NCBI GenBank assembly: GCA_030429605.1
Contig: JAUIEV010000001.1
Span: forward strand, 372,001 to 436,000
From: Chlamydiia bacterium
Lineage (GTDB): Bacteria > Chlamydiota > Chlamydiia > Chlamydiales > Simkaniaceae
Direction of reading: 5' to 3'
Length of the DNA stretch: 64,000 nt
The position numbers and the translations under genes are program-made. The notes under the pieces are model-generated. The model worked only from the letters and a program-made list of their open reading frames with translations, searched no databases and was not told the DNA's origin. Every line of letters begins with the position of its first letter. The stretch's first letter is position 1. Positions 43,622-52,287 of this stretch are shown piece by piece.

Positions 43622-43777
43622 ATGATTCAAAAAAAAGATGCGATATTTGAGTGGTCAATAATACTTTTATATCTTTTTATCGTTCTCACTCTTTTTTCAC
43701 ATGCTCTCATTCAGCGGTTTATGACAGAAGTACAACCTTTTTATAATCTTTCTGAAAAAGAATTGTCGAAAAAGTAA
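43622..43777 (+). CDS. Possible small membrane protein (51 aa)
   Basis: An ATG-to-TAA frame encodes a 51-residue peptide with one clear transmembrane segment (WSIILLYLFIVLTLFSHALI, about 11-30), charged at both ends (MIQKKDAIFE and SEKELSKK). It has no ribosome binding site and begins only a few bases after the terminator's T tract, so expression is doubtful unless a promoter or leaderless start is used. The topology is gene-like, but a chance hydrophobic frame in AT-rich DNA cannot be ruled out. Confidence 0.35.
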   Translation: MIQKKDAIFEWSIILLYLFIVLTLFSHALIQRFMTEVQPFYNLSEKELSKK

Positions 43778-43791
43778 AGGTTTGCTATTCT
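43763..43791 (+). promoter_or_regulatory. Promoter of the rplC superoperon
   Basis: TTGTCG (43763-43768) and TATTCT (43786-43791) are spaced by exactly 17 bases. Transcription would begin near 43798, giving a leader of about 170 bases before rplC. It overlaps the end of the possible small membrane protein gene. Confidence 0.6.
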
Positions 43792-43797
43792 CTCCGC

Positions 43798-43970
43798 ATA
43801 AACCAAAGCGATGAACCTCGAGAGTGAAACTATCACTTATAGCAATAAGGATGAGTCACTCTTAGTCTGCACGGTGCAGCAAGGTTCCTCTCGTGTCTCA
43901 GCTTCAATATTCTGATAGACGCGAGTCAAACAAAAGTTTTGTTAACGACATCGGATCGAAAGGAACGATT
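43798..43970 (+). promoter_or_regulatory. Structured 5' leader of the rplC operon
   Basis: This untranslated stretch contains at least two hairpins: AGTGA/TCACT (43823-43827 with 43833-43837) and a nine-pair stem CTCGTGTCT/AGACGCGAG (43890-43898 with 43917-43925, one G-U pair). A further short CTGCA/TGCAG element lies between them. R-protein operons commonly carry such leaders for autogenous control by one of their products, for example L4 in the E. coli S10 operon. No match to a named leader motif is claimed. Confidence 0.4.
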
Positions 43971-44615
43971 ATGTCAATGAATTTGATGGGTCGAAAAAAG
44001 GGAATGACTCGTATATTTGATGAGGACGGAAGCGTCGTTGTCTGTACGGTTATTCAACTTGAGCCAAACACAGTTACGCAAGTTAAGACTAAAGAAACAG
44101 ATGGATACCAGGCACTCCAACTCGCAGCGCATAAAGTACCATCGTCTAAAAAAAGAAACGTCAGCAAGCCACTTGTTGGTCACTTTGCGAAAGCGAATGT
44201 TGAACCATGCAGAGATATTCTTGAATCAAGAATGGCTGATGTCGATGGATACGAAGTAGGGAAAGAGATTACAGTTGATCACTTTGCTGATGTCACATTT
44301 GTTGATGTGACCGGAACGTCGAAGGGAAAAGGATTCCAAGGGCCTATTAAGCGTCACAATTTCCGTGGTGGACCTGCAGCGCACGGTTCAGGCTTCCACA
44401 GACACATGGGATCGACCGGTATGAGATCGACTCCAGGTGAAGTCTTTAAAGGAAAGAAGATGCCGGGGCACATGGGAAGTGAACGTGTTACAGTTGAAAA
44501 CCTTCGGGTTGTTCGAGTGAACGCTGAAACAAATACTCTTCTCGTAAAGGGAGCTGTTCCTGGAGCGAAGAAAGGTCTTCTTTATGTACGTAAATCAATT
44601 AAAAAAGCGAACTAA
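43971..44615 (+). CDS. rplC: 50S ribosomal protein L3
   Basis: The 214-residue early-assembly protein of the large subunit begins MSMNLMGRKKGMTRIFDEDG. It carries the family core TGTSKGKGFQGPIKRHNFRGGPAAHGSGFHRHMGSTGMRSTPG, whose loop reaches the peptidyl transferase centre. The ATG at 43971 with AAGGAA upstream is preferred over an in-frame start at 43893 that would cross the structured leader. It is the first gene of the cluster. The absence of rpsJ ahead of it is typical of Chlamydiae. Confidence 0.96.
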   Translation: MSMNLMGRKKGMTRIFDEDGSVVVCTVIQLEPNTVTQVKTKETDGYQALQLAAHKVPSSKKRNVSKPLVGHFAKANVEPCRDILESRMADVDGYEVGKEITVDHFADVTFVDVTGTSKGKGFQGPIKRHNFRGGPAAHGSGFHRHMGSTGMRSTPGEVFKGKKMPGHMGSERVTVENLRVVRVNAETNTLLVKGAVPGAKKGLLYVRKSIKKAN

Positions 44616-44628
44616 GAGGTAGACGAAA

Positions 44629-45303
44629 GTGGCTAAGCTAAAAAAATACGACATTAGCGGCAAAGAGCTCGACACAGTCGAAATCGAAGAATCACTTGTC
44701 GATTCCTCTGTTAACAAGCAGCTCGTTAAAGATTATATTGTAGCTATTCGTGAAAATGCTCGACAATGGAGTGCTAACACGAAGGGAAGAACCGAAGTAA
44801 GTAGGACAGGAAAAAAACCTCATCCACAGAAAGGAACGGGTCGAGCTAGACAAGGGTCTCTTGCAGCTCCTCAGTTCAAGGGTGGAGGAATCGTTTTCGG
44901 ACCAAAGCCTAAGTTCGATCAACACGTAAGAATCAACAAGAAAGAGCGTCAAAAGGCTGTTAAAGCACTTTTGAGTGAGCGCATTCAGTCTGATAAAGTT
45001 GTTGTTGTCGATGTAAACGGTATACAAGCGCCGCAAACAAAAACAGCAGCAAGCCTGCTCAAGTCTATAGGGCTCAGCGGGCAGAAAATACTTGTTTTAG
45101 GTCAAAGCTTTACAGGTTCAGATCGTGAAAACAATAATTTCAAGCAGTGTGAATTGTTCGTGAAGAGCATGCGTAACCTACCAAGGGTTTCATTCATGCC
45201 TGCTTCATCAGTTAGTGGTTATGATCTAATTCATAGCCAAAACATCATCGTCCTTGACTCAGCACTTGATGAAGTGATCACAGTCATGGCAAGGGCTAAA
45301 TAG
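44629..45303 (+). CDS. rplD: 50S ribosomal protein L4
   Basis: The 224-residue protein contains the conserved loop NTKGRTEVSRTGKKPHPQKGTGRARQGSLAAPQFKGGGIVFGPKP that lines the exit tunnel. The start is GTG, with AGAGG about ten bases upstream. In many bacteria L4 also represses its own operon, which would fit the structured leader before rplC; this is an inference here. Confidence 0.96.
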   Translation: MAKLKKYDISGKELDTVEIEESLVDSSVNKQLVKDYIVAIRENARQWSANTKGRTEVSRTGKKPHPQKGTGRARQGSLAAPQFKGGGIVFGPKPKFDQHVRINKKERQKAVKALLSERIQSDKVVVVDVNGIQAPQTKTAASLLKSIGLSGQKILVLGQSFTGSDRENNNFKQCELFVKSMRNLPRVSFMPASSVSGYDLIHSQNIIVLDSALDEVITVMARAK

Positions 45304-45316
45304 GTGAGTGTTGAAT

Positions 45317-45652
45317 ATGAGAGATAAGTATAGCGTTATCAAATCAAGATACATTACTGAGAAATCAAGTACTCTTGAAGGACTTCAGTTTTCAAAGTCA
45401 AATAAGTGTAGCGAAAAATGCACAACGCCTAAGTATGTGTTCCTTGTTGATGTAAAAGCGACAAAAGTAGAAATTGCGAAGGCTGTTGAAGAAATTTATT
45501 CTGCAAAGAAGAAAATTTCAGTCAAGAAAGTGAATACAGTCACTGTTCGGCCTAGAAGAAAACGTTTCCGTGGAAGATATGGAAGAATCGCTGGATATAA
45601 AAAAGCGATTGTTTCTCTCGCTCCAGGTGACTCAATTGAAGATGCAGTTTAA
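45317..45652 (+). CDS. rplW: 50S ribosomal protein L23
   Basis: This 111-residue protein sits at the tunnel exit near the SRP and trigger factor sites. It has IKSRYITEKSSTLEGL at the N terminus and VNTVTVRPRRKRFRGRYGRIAGYKKAIVSLAPG at the C terminus. An extra loop with two cysteines (SNKCSEKCTTPKYVF) matches the chlamydial type in length. ATG 45317 is taken as the start, since the upstream in-frame TTG at 45308 falls in the ribosome binding site. Confidence 0.95.
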   Translation: MRDKYSVIKSRYITEKSSTLEGLQFSKSNKCSEKCTTPKYVFLVDVKATKVEIAKAVEEIYSAKKKISVKKVNTVTVRPRRKRFRGRYGRIAGYKKAIVSLAPGDSIEDAV

Positions 45653-45671
45653 CAGGTAGGAGCGCATAACA

Positions 45672-46514
45672 ATGGTTAAAAAATTTCGACCTACGACACC
45701 GAGTAACAGAAAGCTCATTCTTCCTTCAAACGGTCAGCTCACTCGAGTTGGAAAAACTCGTGCGACAGTTGAGCCTGAGAAGTCACTTCTTGTAAGCAAG
45801 AAAAGAACGAATGGAAGAAACCACCACGGACGTATTACATGCCGTCATAAAGGTGGAGGTCACAAACGTTTTTACCGTCTTATTGACTTTAAAAGAAATA
45901 AGGATGGAATCGAAGGTAGAATTGCGTCAGTCGAATACGATCCAAACAGATCAGCATTCATTGCACTGATTAACTACCTTGATGGTGAAAAAAAATACAT
46001 CATAGCACCTGAAGGGATGAAAGCTGGTGATAAAGTATTTTCTGGAGAGAAAGTGCCATATAAGCCAGGGTGTTCAACGCCGCTAAAAAACATGCCACTT
46101 GGTGCAACGGTTCATAACATTGAAATGTATCCAGGCAGAGGGGCTGTACTTGTTAGATCGGCAGGTCTGTCAGCTCAGCTTTTAGCGAGAAGCGGTGGAT
46201 ATGCAACACTTAAGATGCCGTCTGGTGAAGTACGACTTATCAACGAAAAATGCAGAGCAACATACGGTGTTGTTTCAAACGCAGAGTACGCACTCAGAGT
46301 TGAAGGAAAAGCCGGAAGATCACGATGGAAAGGTATCAGACCAACGGTTCGGGGTACAGCGATGAACCCTGTCGATCACCCTCATGGTGGTGGTGAAGGT
46401 CGGCACAATGGGTATATCCCTCAAACTCCTTGGGGAATGCAAACGAAAGGTTACAGAACCCGAGTTAAGAGTAAGACTAAGAAGTGGATCGTGAAAGATA
46501 GAAGGAAAAAATAA
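45672..46514 (+). CDS. rplB: 50S ribosomal protein L2
   Basis: This 280-residue protein of the peptidyl transferase region carries [27 protein letters not shown] near the N terminus and the signature [17 protein letters not shown] near the C terminus, including the conserved histidine. Length is normal. Confidence 0.97.
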   Translation: MVKKFRPTTPSNRKLILPSNGQLTRVGKTRATVEPEKSLLVSKKRTNGRNHHGRITCRHKGGGHKRFYRLIDFKRNKDGIEGRIASVEYDPNRSAFIALINYLDGEKKYIIAPEGMKAGDKVFSGEKVPYKPGCSTPLKNMPLGATVHNIEMYPGRGAVLVRSAGLSAQLLARSGGYATLKMPSGEVRLINEKCRATYGVVSNAEYALRVEGKAGRSRWKGIRPTVRGTAMNPVDHPHGGGEGRHNGYIPQTPWGMQTKGYRTRVKSKTKKWIVKDRRKK

Positions 46515-46516
46515 CT

Positions 46517-46780
46517 ATGGGTAGATCGTTAAGAAAGGGACCTTTTGTAGATCATCACCTGCTAGCAAAAGTTGCAAAGCAGAACGAAGAAGGGAAGAAG
46601 AACCCAATTAAAACATGGTCAAGAAGATCCATGGTTATTCCAGAAATGATTGGGCACACTTTTGAAGTTCACACTGGTAAGAAGTTTCTTACTGTATTTG
46701 TCACTGAAAACATGGTTGGACACAAGCTTGGTGAATTTGCACCTTCGCGAATGTTCAAAGGTCATCCGGTTAAAAAATAA
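46517..46780 (+). CDS. rpsS: 30S ribosomal protein S19
   Basis: The 87-residue protein has the family sequence [14 protein letters not shown] at the start, [20 protein letters not shown] in the middle and [11 protein letters not shown] near the end. It binds 16S rRNA in the 30S head with S13. It begins two bases after the rplB stop. Confidence 0.97.
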   Translation: MGRSLRKGPFVDHHLLAKVAKQNEEGKKNPIKTWSRRSMVIPEMIGHTFEVHTGKKFLTVFVTENMVGHKLGEFAPSRMFKGHPVKK

Positions 46781-46789
46781 GAGGATCTG

Positions 46790-47125
46790 ATGAAACAGGC
46801 TAAAGCGATTACGAAATACGTTCGAGTGAGCCCTACAAAAGCTCGCCTTGCCGCTGATTTGATCAGAGGAAAGACAGTAGAAGATGCGTACACGCAGCTT
46901 ATGTTCTGCAACCTAAAAAGCGGAACTCTTCTAAAGAAAACGCTTGATAGTGCAGTGGCGAATGCGGAAACACTCCACAATGTGCAAAGAAATCAACTAC
47001 GGATTTCTGAAATTCGTGTTGACCAAGGGCCAACACTCAAAAGAGCAAAAGCTAAAAACAAAGGTGGCAGAGTGCCTATTATGAAGCGCATGAGCCATTT
47101 TACTGTTGTAGTAGAAGCAGAGTAA
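46790..47125 (+). CDS. rplV: 50S ribosomal protein L22
   Basis: The 111-residue protein with YVRVSPTKARLAADLIRGKTVEDA and the C-terminal RAKAKNKGGRVPIMKRMSHFTVVV hairpin region lines the nascent-chain tunnel. The ATG is preceded by AGAGGA. Confidence 0.96.
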   Translation: MKQAKAITKYVRVSPTKARLAADLIRGKTVEDAYTQLMFCNLKSGTLLKKTLDSAVANAETLHNVQRNQLRISEIRVDQGPTLKRAKAKNKGGRVPIMKRMSHFTVVVEAE

Positions 47126-47142
47126 ACGAAGGAAAATTAAGC

Positions 47143-47769
47143 ATGGGTCAAAAGACATCACCTGAAGGTTTCAGGCTCGTTCTCAAAAGAAAATGGAGAT
47201 CTCTTTGGTTCGCGAATAAACAAGAGTTCGGTTCTCTGCTTGGAGAAGATCTTGCTATTCGTAAGTTTCTCTTGAAGAGACCAAGTTGCACTGGGACATC
47301 TCGTATTGAGATTAAACGAATGAGCGAAAAGCTAGAAGTCACTCTTCACACAGCTAGACCAGGACTTGTTATCGGTAAGAAGGGAGCAGAGATTGATCAC
47401 CTTAAAAAAGAATTGAAGAAATTCACCGGTAAAGAAGTTTGGATTGAAGTTGCTGAGATTAAAAGACCTGACCTTGATGCAAAGCTTGTAGCGGATAACA
47501 TCGCAAAGCAGATTGAGCGTCGAGTAGCTTTTAGAAGAGTTCTGAAAAAGGCACTACAAAGCACAATGGATGCTGGTGCAGCAGGAATTAAAGTACAGCT
47601 TTCTGGCCGAATCGGCGGAGCTGAAATAGCTCGAACAGAGTGGTATAAAGAGGGACGAATCCCACTTCATACACTCCGTGCAAATATTGATTATGCAACA
47701 TCTCGCGCAGAAACGACATACGGTTCAATCGGAGTCAAAGTGTGGGTTAACCGTGGCGATGAAGCCTAA
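47143..47769 (+). CDS. rpsC: 30S ribosomal protein S3
   Basis: The 208-residue protein has the type 2 KH domain motif RPGLVIGKKGAEIDHLKKEL and the C-terminal AGAAGIKVQLSGRIGGAEIARTEWYKEGRIPLHTLRANIDYA. It shapes the mRNA entry channel. It starts MGQKTSPEGFRL as expected. Confidence 0.97.
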   Translation: MGQKTSPEGFRLVLKRKWRSLWFANKQEFGSLLGEDLAIRKFLLKRPSCTGTSRIEIKRMSEKLEVTLHTARPGLVIGKKGAEIDHLKKELKKFTGKEVWIEVAEIKRPDLDAKLVADNIAKQIERRVAFRRVLKKALQSTMDAGAAGIKVQLSGRIGGAEIARTEWYKEGRIPLHTLRANIDYATSRAETTYGSIGVKVWVNRGDEA

Positions 47770-47791
47770 TTAGGAGAACTGGAGACGAAGT

Positions 47792-48211
47792 ATGGCATTA
47801 CTACCATCGAGAACAAAATTCCGAAGAGTTCAAAAAGGCTCAGTTCGAGGACTTGCAAAACGAGGTCACTTTGTAGAGTTTGGTGATTTTGGAATGCAGG
47901 TGCTTGGCAGAGGACGAATTACCGCACAGCAGATTGAAGCATGTAGGGTTGCGATTAACAGATACTTTAGCAGACGTGGAAAAGTATGGATTCGTATTTT
48001 TCCAGACAAGCCTGTATCAAAAAAACCTGCTGAAACAAGAATGGGTAAAGGTAAAGGTGCGCCTGATCATTGGGTAGCGCTAGTGAGACCAGGACGAGTC
48101 CTCTTTGAAGTTGGAAACGTCAGCATGGAAGATGCGCGAACTGCGCTCCGAAAGGCTGCTGGTAAGCTTCCTTTAAGAACCCGATTTGTAAAACGAGTTG
48201 AAAGGGCATAA
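47792..48211 (+). CDS. rplP: 50S ribosomal protein L16
   Basis: The 139-residue protein begins [17 protein letters not shown] and contains the conserved [55 protein letters not shown]. It contacts the A-site tRNA region of the large subunit. Confidence 0.97.
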   Translation: MALLPSRTKFRRVQKGSVRGLAKRGHFVEFGDFGMQVLGRGRITAQQIEACRVAINRYFSRRGKVWIRIFPDKPVSKKPAETRMGKGKGAPDHWVALVRPGRVLFEVGNVSMEDARTALRKAAGKLPLRTRFVKRVERA

Positions 48212-48214
48212 CCC

Positions 48215-48415
48215 ATGCAAAAAGTAAGCGATTTACGAGATAAACAAGAGACTGAATTAATGCAGCTTATTGACGAAGGTTCAAAAGAGCTGTTTGAGTT
48301 GAGAAATGAGCTAAGCATGTCTCGAAAAGTAGACAAGCCTCATCGGATTAAGGAATTGAGACGAGACAGAGCGCGGATTCTGACTGTGCTCAATGAAAAA
48401 AAGAGGCAAAAGTAA
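48215..48415 (+). CDS. rpmC: 50S ribosomal protein L29
   Basis: This 66-residue two-helix protein contains ELFELRNELSMSRKVDKPHRIKELRRDRARILTVLNEKK, matching the family. It lies three bases after the rplP stop and six before rpsQ. Confidence 0.93.
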   Translation: MQKVSDLRDKQETELMQLIDEGSKELFELRNELSMSRKVDKPHRIKELRRDRARILTVLNEKKRQK

Positions 48416-48421
48416 GAAGCT

Positions 48422-48664
48422 ATGAAAGAAGTGAGAAAAACACGAGAAGGTGTTGTAGTCTCTAACAAAATGCAGAAGACAGTCACTGTTTCTGTAGCGA
48501 GAACCATTACACACCCTCGTTATAAAAAAGTTGTACAAATTAACAAGCGCTTTTATGCGCACTGTGAACTTCCTGAGATTGAAGTTGGGCAGAAAGTGAG
48601 AATCAAGGAAACGCGACCACTTTCAAAGCTAAAACGTTGGGAAGTAGTAGAGGTATTAGGTTAA
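48422..48664 (+). CDS. rpsQ: 30S ribosomal protein S17
   Basis: This 80-residue OB-fold protein has [33 protein letters not shown] and [21 protein letters not shown]. It is a primary 16S rRNA binder. Confidence 0.96.
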   Translation: MKEVRKTREGVVVSNKMQKTVTVSVARTITHPRYKKVVQINKRFYAHCELPEIEVGQKVRIKETRPLSKLKRWEVVEVLG

Positions 48665-48719
48665 CAATATGATTCCGGGGTAGCACTGGCTATCTGGAAC
48701 AAACTGCAGTGAGTATAGA

Positions 48720-49088
48720 ATGATACAGCAAGAGACTGAACTAGAAGTAGCGGACAATAGCGGAGCGAAACGGGTAAAGTGCTTTAAAGTCCTTAAGGGC
48801 TCGAAAAGACGGTACGCACACGTTGGAGATGTTGTTGTGTGCTCAGTCAAGGAAGCTGACCCAAAAGCAAATGTCAAAAAAGGTGATGTTGTTAAGGCTG
48901 TCATCGTGCGAACTAAAAGCTACGTTCGCCGAAAAGATGGATCACTCTTGCGCTTTTATGACAATAGCTGCGTGCTTATCGATGATAAGCAAAGTCCTAA
49001 AGGAACACGTATTTTCGGAACTATCCCGCGGGAAGTTCGAGAAAATGGGTTTATTAAAGTAACTTCCTTAGCACCTGAAGTAATTTAA
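48720..49088 (+). CDS. rplN: 50S ribosomal protein L14
   Basis: The 122-residue protein begins [25 protein letters not shown] and ends with [28 protein letters not shown], both diagnostic. It follows a 55-base gap after rpsQ that holds no obvious element. Confidence 0.97.
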   Translation: MIQQETELEVADNSGAKRVKCFKVLKGSKRRYAHVGDVVVCSVKEADPKANVKKGDVVKAVIVRTKSYVRRKDGSLLRFYDNSCVLIDDKQSPKGTRIFGTIPREVRENGFIKVTSLAPEVI

Positions 49089-49097
49089 GAGGGTAGC

Positions 49098-49421
49098 ATG
49101 AAAAATAAGTGGATTAAAAAAGGCGACACCGTCCTCGTGCTTTCCGGGAACGATAAGGGCAAGGTTGGTGAAGTGCTTTCACGTTCAGAAGAACGAATAC
49201 TCGTTCAGGGTGTGAATGTACGTAAGAAGCATATTAAGCGACGAAGCGAGGAAACTCGTTCGGAAATTGTGAGCATCGAGCGACCAATAAACATTTCAAA
49301 TGTTTCGCTAGCAGATAAAGATGGGAACAAAATTAAATTGAATGTGTCTGTAGACAAAGATGGCAAAAAGTCACTTGTTTACACAAAAGGTGGCAAGGAA
49401 ATTGTTCACCGAACACTGTAA
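49098..49421 (+). CDS. rplX: 50S ribosomal protein L24
   Basis: The 107-residue KOW-domain protein has WIKKGDTVLVLSGNDKGKVGEVLSRSEERILVQGVNVRKKHIK. It is an assembly initiator of the 50S subunit. GAGGG precedes the ATG. Confidence 0.96.
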   Translation: MKNKWIKKGDTVLVLSGNDKGKVGEVLSRSEERILVQGVNVRKKHIKRRSEETRSEIVSIERPINISNVSLADKDGNKIKLNVSVDKDGKKSLVYTKGGKEIVHRTL

Positions 49422-49445
49422 CAGAGAGTAACTCGAAGAGTAACT

Positions 49446-49994
49446 ATGTCAAGGTTAAAAGAGAAATATTTACAAGAAGTTAAGCAAAAGCTTCAAGACA
49501 AGTTTAAGTATGACAATGTTATGCAGATTCCGCGACTTTCTAAGATCGTGATTAATATGGGACTTGCAGAAGCATTGAAGGATAAAAATGTGATGCAAGA
49601 CTGTCGAAGAGAACTTGCTCTTCTTTCCGGTCAAAAGCCTATAGCTCGAAAAGCAACGAAGTCAATTGCGAACTTTAAGCTAAGAGAAGGACAGGAGATC
49701 GGACTGAAAGTTACCCTTCGTGGAAAAAGAATGTTCGATTTCTTTGATCGTTTTGCAAATATCGTTTCACCACGAATTCGAGATTTCCGTGGATTTAAAA
49801 CGAAAGGGGACGGTCAAGGGAACTACACTCTTGGACTCAAAGATCAGCAGGTTTTCCCTGAGATAAACCTTGATGATGTAAAACGTGATCAAGGTATGGA
49901 TATCACATTTGTAACGACAGCTACTAACGACGACGAGTGTCGTGAGCTTCTTACACTAATGGGATTACCGTACCAAAAGAACCAGACAAACTGA
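49446..49994 (+). CDS. rplE: 50S ribosomal protein L5
   Basis: This 182-residue protein binds 5S rRNA. It carries [59 protein letters not shown] and the [29 protein letters not shown] segment. No S14 gene (rpsN) lies between it and rpsH, unlike E. coli but as in Chlamydiae. Confidence 0.97.
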   Translation: MSRLKEKYLQEVKQKLQDKFKYDNVMQIPRLSKIVINMGLAEALKDKNVMQDCRRELALLSGQKPIARKATKSIANFKLREGQEIGLKVTLRGKRMFDFFDRFANIVSPRIRDFRGFKTKGDGQGNYTLGLKDQQVFPEINLDDVKRDQGMDITFVTTATNDDECRELLTLMGLPYQKNQTN

Positions 49995-50001
49995 GGGAAA
50001 G

Positions 50002-50397
50002 ATGACAATTAGCGATCCAATTGCAGATTTTCTAACAAGAATTCGCAACGCATTGAAAGCGAAGCACAGATACGTCGACATTCCCTTCAGTAAAATGAAG
50101 GAATCGATTGCTCATGTCCTAGAAAGTAAAGGATATGTTGAAAAGATTCTCGTTGATAACGAGCGAAAAACTATTCGCGTGTACCTTCGATATGCTCGAG
50201 GAACGCGTGATTCTATCATCCAAGGGCTAAAACGAGTGTCTAAGCCAGGCGTTCGTCACTATGTTGGTGCAACAGAGATCCCACGAGTTCTAAGTGGACT
50301 TGGCCTTGCAATCCTTACAACTCCAAAAGGGGTTCTTGATGGGGAAGATGCAAGAAAATCCAAAGTCGGTGGCGAAGTACTTTGCTATGTATGGTAA
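50002..50397 (+). CDS. rpsH: 30S ribosomal protein S8
   Basis: The 131-residue protein has DPIADFLTRIRNALKAKHRYVDIPFSKMK at the start and the C-terminal RVLSGLGLAILTTPKGVLDGEDARKSKVGGEVLCYVW. It is a primary binder of the 16S central domain. Confidence 0.97.
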   Translation: MTISDPIADFLTRIRNALKAKHRYVDIPFSKMKESIAHVLESKGYVEKILVDNERKTIRVYLRYARGTRDSIIQGLKRVSKPGVRHYVGATEIPRVLSGLGLAILTTPKGVLDGEDARKSKVGGEVLCYVW

Positions 50398-50412
50398 CGA
50401 AAGGGGTACTGA

Positions 50413-50955
50413 ATGTCACGATTAGGAAAAAAACCATTAGAACTACCATCTGGAGTTGAACTAAAAACTTCAGAATCAACAGTTACCGTAAAAGGACCTA
50501 AGGGATCAATTGATATCCCTCTTGAGAAAGGTATCTTTGTAGAGGTAGAAGGGAACCAAGCTGTCGTCTCTCTTGACGAAAAAGCAAAGCTTCCTCTTCC
50601 AATGCACGGGCTGTACAGATCACTTATTAACAACGGTATTATCGGAGTAAGTAAGGGATTTGAAAAAAAATTAACAATGATAGGGGTTGGTTATCGAGCT
50701 GCACTTAAAGGCAATGTCCTTGATTTGTCACTCGGTTTCTCACATCCAAATGAACTGCCTATTCCAGAAGGAATCTCAGTGAATATCGAAAAAAGTGTCG
50801 ATATTACAGTTTCTGGAGTGGACAAGCAACAAGTTGGTCAATTTGCCGCTAATATTCGAGCTATTCGACCACCTGAACCGTATAAAGGGAAAGGTGTTCG
50901 GTATGTAGACGAGTATGTACGTAAGAAAGCCGGAAAGGCAGCAAAAGGGAAATAA
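50413..50955 (+). CDS. rplF: 50S ribosomal protein L6
   Basis: The 180-residue protein begins MSRLGKKPLELPSGVE. It holds the conserved NGIIGVSKGFEKKLTMIGVGYRA and the C-terminal RPPEPYKGKGVRYVDEYVRKKAGK. It lies near the GTPase-associated centre. Confidence 0.97.
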   Translation: MSRLGKKPLELPSGVELKTSESTVTVKGPKGSIDIPLEKGIFVEVEGNQAVVSLDEKAKLPLPMHGLYRSLINNGIIGVSKGFEKKLTMIGVGYRAALKGNVLDLSLGFSHPNELPIPEGISVNIEKSVDITVSGVDKQQVGQFAANIRAIRPPEPYKGKGVRYVDEYVRKKAGKAAKGK

Positions 50956-50957
50956 CG

Positions 50958-51329
50958 ATGCATAGCCAATTAAGAGAAAGAAATAGAAAGCGACACAAAA
51001 GAGCAATTCGTGTTCGTCAGACCCTCCGTGGTTCTAATGAAAAGCCAAGATTGACAGTGTTCAAATCAAACAGACACATTTTTGCACAAATCATTGATGA
51101 TGAAGCGGGCAAAACGATTGTCAGCATTGGAACACAATCAAAAGAACTTCGCGGAAGCGAAAATAGCCGTAAGTCGAAGACGAGCGCAAGTGTACTCGGC
51201 AAAATGCTTGCTGAAAAAGCTGCAGAGTCGAATGTTGCACGAGTCGTTTTTGATCGCGGTCGATATAAATTTCACGGCGTTATAGCCGAGTTAGCAAATG
51301 CAGCTCGTGAAGCTGGCCTCCAATTCTAG
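50958..51329 (+). CDS. rplR: 50S ribosomal protein L18
   Basis: The 123-residue 5S rRNA-binding protein has KPRLTVFKSNRHIFAQIIDDEAGKTIVSIGTQ and ends RGRYKFHGVIAELANAAREAGLQF. It follows rplF by two bases. Confidence 0.97.
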   Translation: MHSQLRERNRKRHKRAIRVRQTLRGSNEKPRLTVFKSNRHIFAQIIDDEAGKTIVSIGTQSKELRGSENSRKSKTSASVLGKMLAEKAAESNVARVVFDRGRYKFHGVIAELANAAREAGLQF

Positions 51330-51349
51330 GGATACGTAAAGGAATTTTC

Positions 51350-51826
51350 ATGGCAAACCAAGAACATTCAGAATTTGAAGAAAAAGTACTCTACATCAAC
51401 CGTTGTTCAAAGGTTGTGAAAGGTGGTCGGAAATTCAGCTTTTCTGCCCTCGTTATTGCTGGAGACGGTAATGGCAAGATTGGTGTAGGATTTGCGAAGG
51501 CGAATGAAGTATCTGACGCTATCCGAAAAGGTAGTGAGTTAGCTCGCAAAGATGTTCGATCATTCGAGCTTAATGGAACCACAATCCCACACGAAGTTAT
51601 TTCAAAATGGGATGGTGCAAAAGTAATGTTGAAACCTGCTCCAGAAGGTACCGGGGTTATTGCTGGTTCAAAAGTACGAGCTGTACTTGAGATCAGCGGT
51701 GTGAAGGACGTGGTTGCAAAAAGCATTGGGTCTAACAATCCAAACAACCAAGTACGTGCTACAATTGAAGCGCTATTCGCACTCCAAAACCGTTCTGAGC
51801 GAATTGATGCGAGAGAGGTTCATTAA
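51350..51826 (+). CDS. rpsE: 30S ribosomal protein S5
   Basis: The 158-residue protein has the double-stranded RNA-binding stretch INRCSKVVKGGRKFSFSALVIAGDGNGKIGVGFAKANEVSDAIRKG and the C-terminal RAVLEISGVKDVVAKSIGSNNPNNQVRATIEAL. Its stop overlaps the rplO start by one base (TAATG). No L30 gene (rpmD) lies between them. Confidence 0.97.
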   Translation: MANQEHSEFEEKVLYINRCSKVVKGGRKFSFSALVIAGDGNGKIGVGFAKANEVSDAIRKGSELARKDVRSFELNGTTIPHEVISKWDGAKVMLKPAPEGTGVIAGSKVRAVLEISGVKDVVAKSIGSNNPNNQVRATIEALFALQNRSERIDAREVH

Positions 51827-52275
51827 TGGATTTACACACACTATCGAACGAATCCCGTCCGTCTAAAAAACGGAAGCGGAAAGGAAGAGGTCCAGGATCT
51901 CAGAGAGGAAAAACCTGCTGCCGTGGCCATAAAGGTGACAAATCGAGATCTGGATACAAGAGACGAGGTACAAAAGAAGGTGGACAAATGCCACTTATGG
52001 AAAAAGTACCAGTCAGAGGGTTTTCAAACGTGCGTTTTTCAATCCCTGTGTATTCAATTACACTAGATAGAATCAATGCTGAGTTTGAAGACGGTGAAAA
52101 GGTTTCACGAGATACTCTACTTAAAAAAGGGTATCCACTAAGACGAGTGCCTAAGTTGAAGATTCTTTCAACAGGGGACCTGACGAAAAAAGTTGTTATC
52201 GAAGCACATGCGTTTTCAAAGAATGCAGTGAAGAAACTCGAAGAGCAAAATATTGAATTTAATCTCGTGAAGTAA
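51826..52275 (+). CDS. rplO: 50S ribosomal protein L15
   Basis: The 149-residue protein begins MDLHTLSNESRPSKKRKRKGRGPGSQRGKTCCRGHKGDKSRSG, a basic glycine-rich extension, and ends with a compact domain (AHAFSKNAVKKLEEQNIEFNLV). It lies between rpsE and secY as in most bacteria. Confidence 0.96.
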   Translation: MDLHTLSNESRPSKKRKRKGRGPGSQRGKTCCRGHKGDKSRSGYKRRGTKEGGQMPLMEKVPVRGFSNVRFSIPVYSITLDRINAEFEDGEKVSRDTLLKKGYPLRRVPKLKILSTGDLTKKVVIEAHAFSKNAVKKLEEQNIEFNLVK

Positions 52276-52287
52276 AGACCGCGGCAA

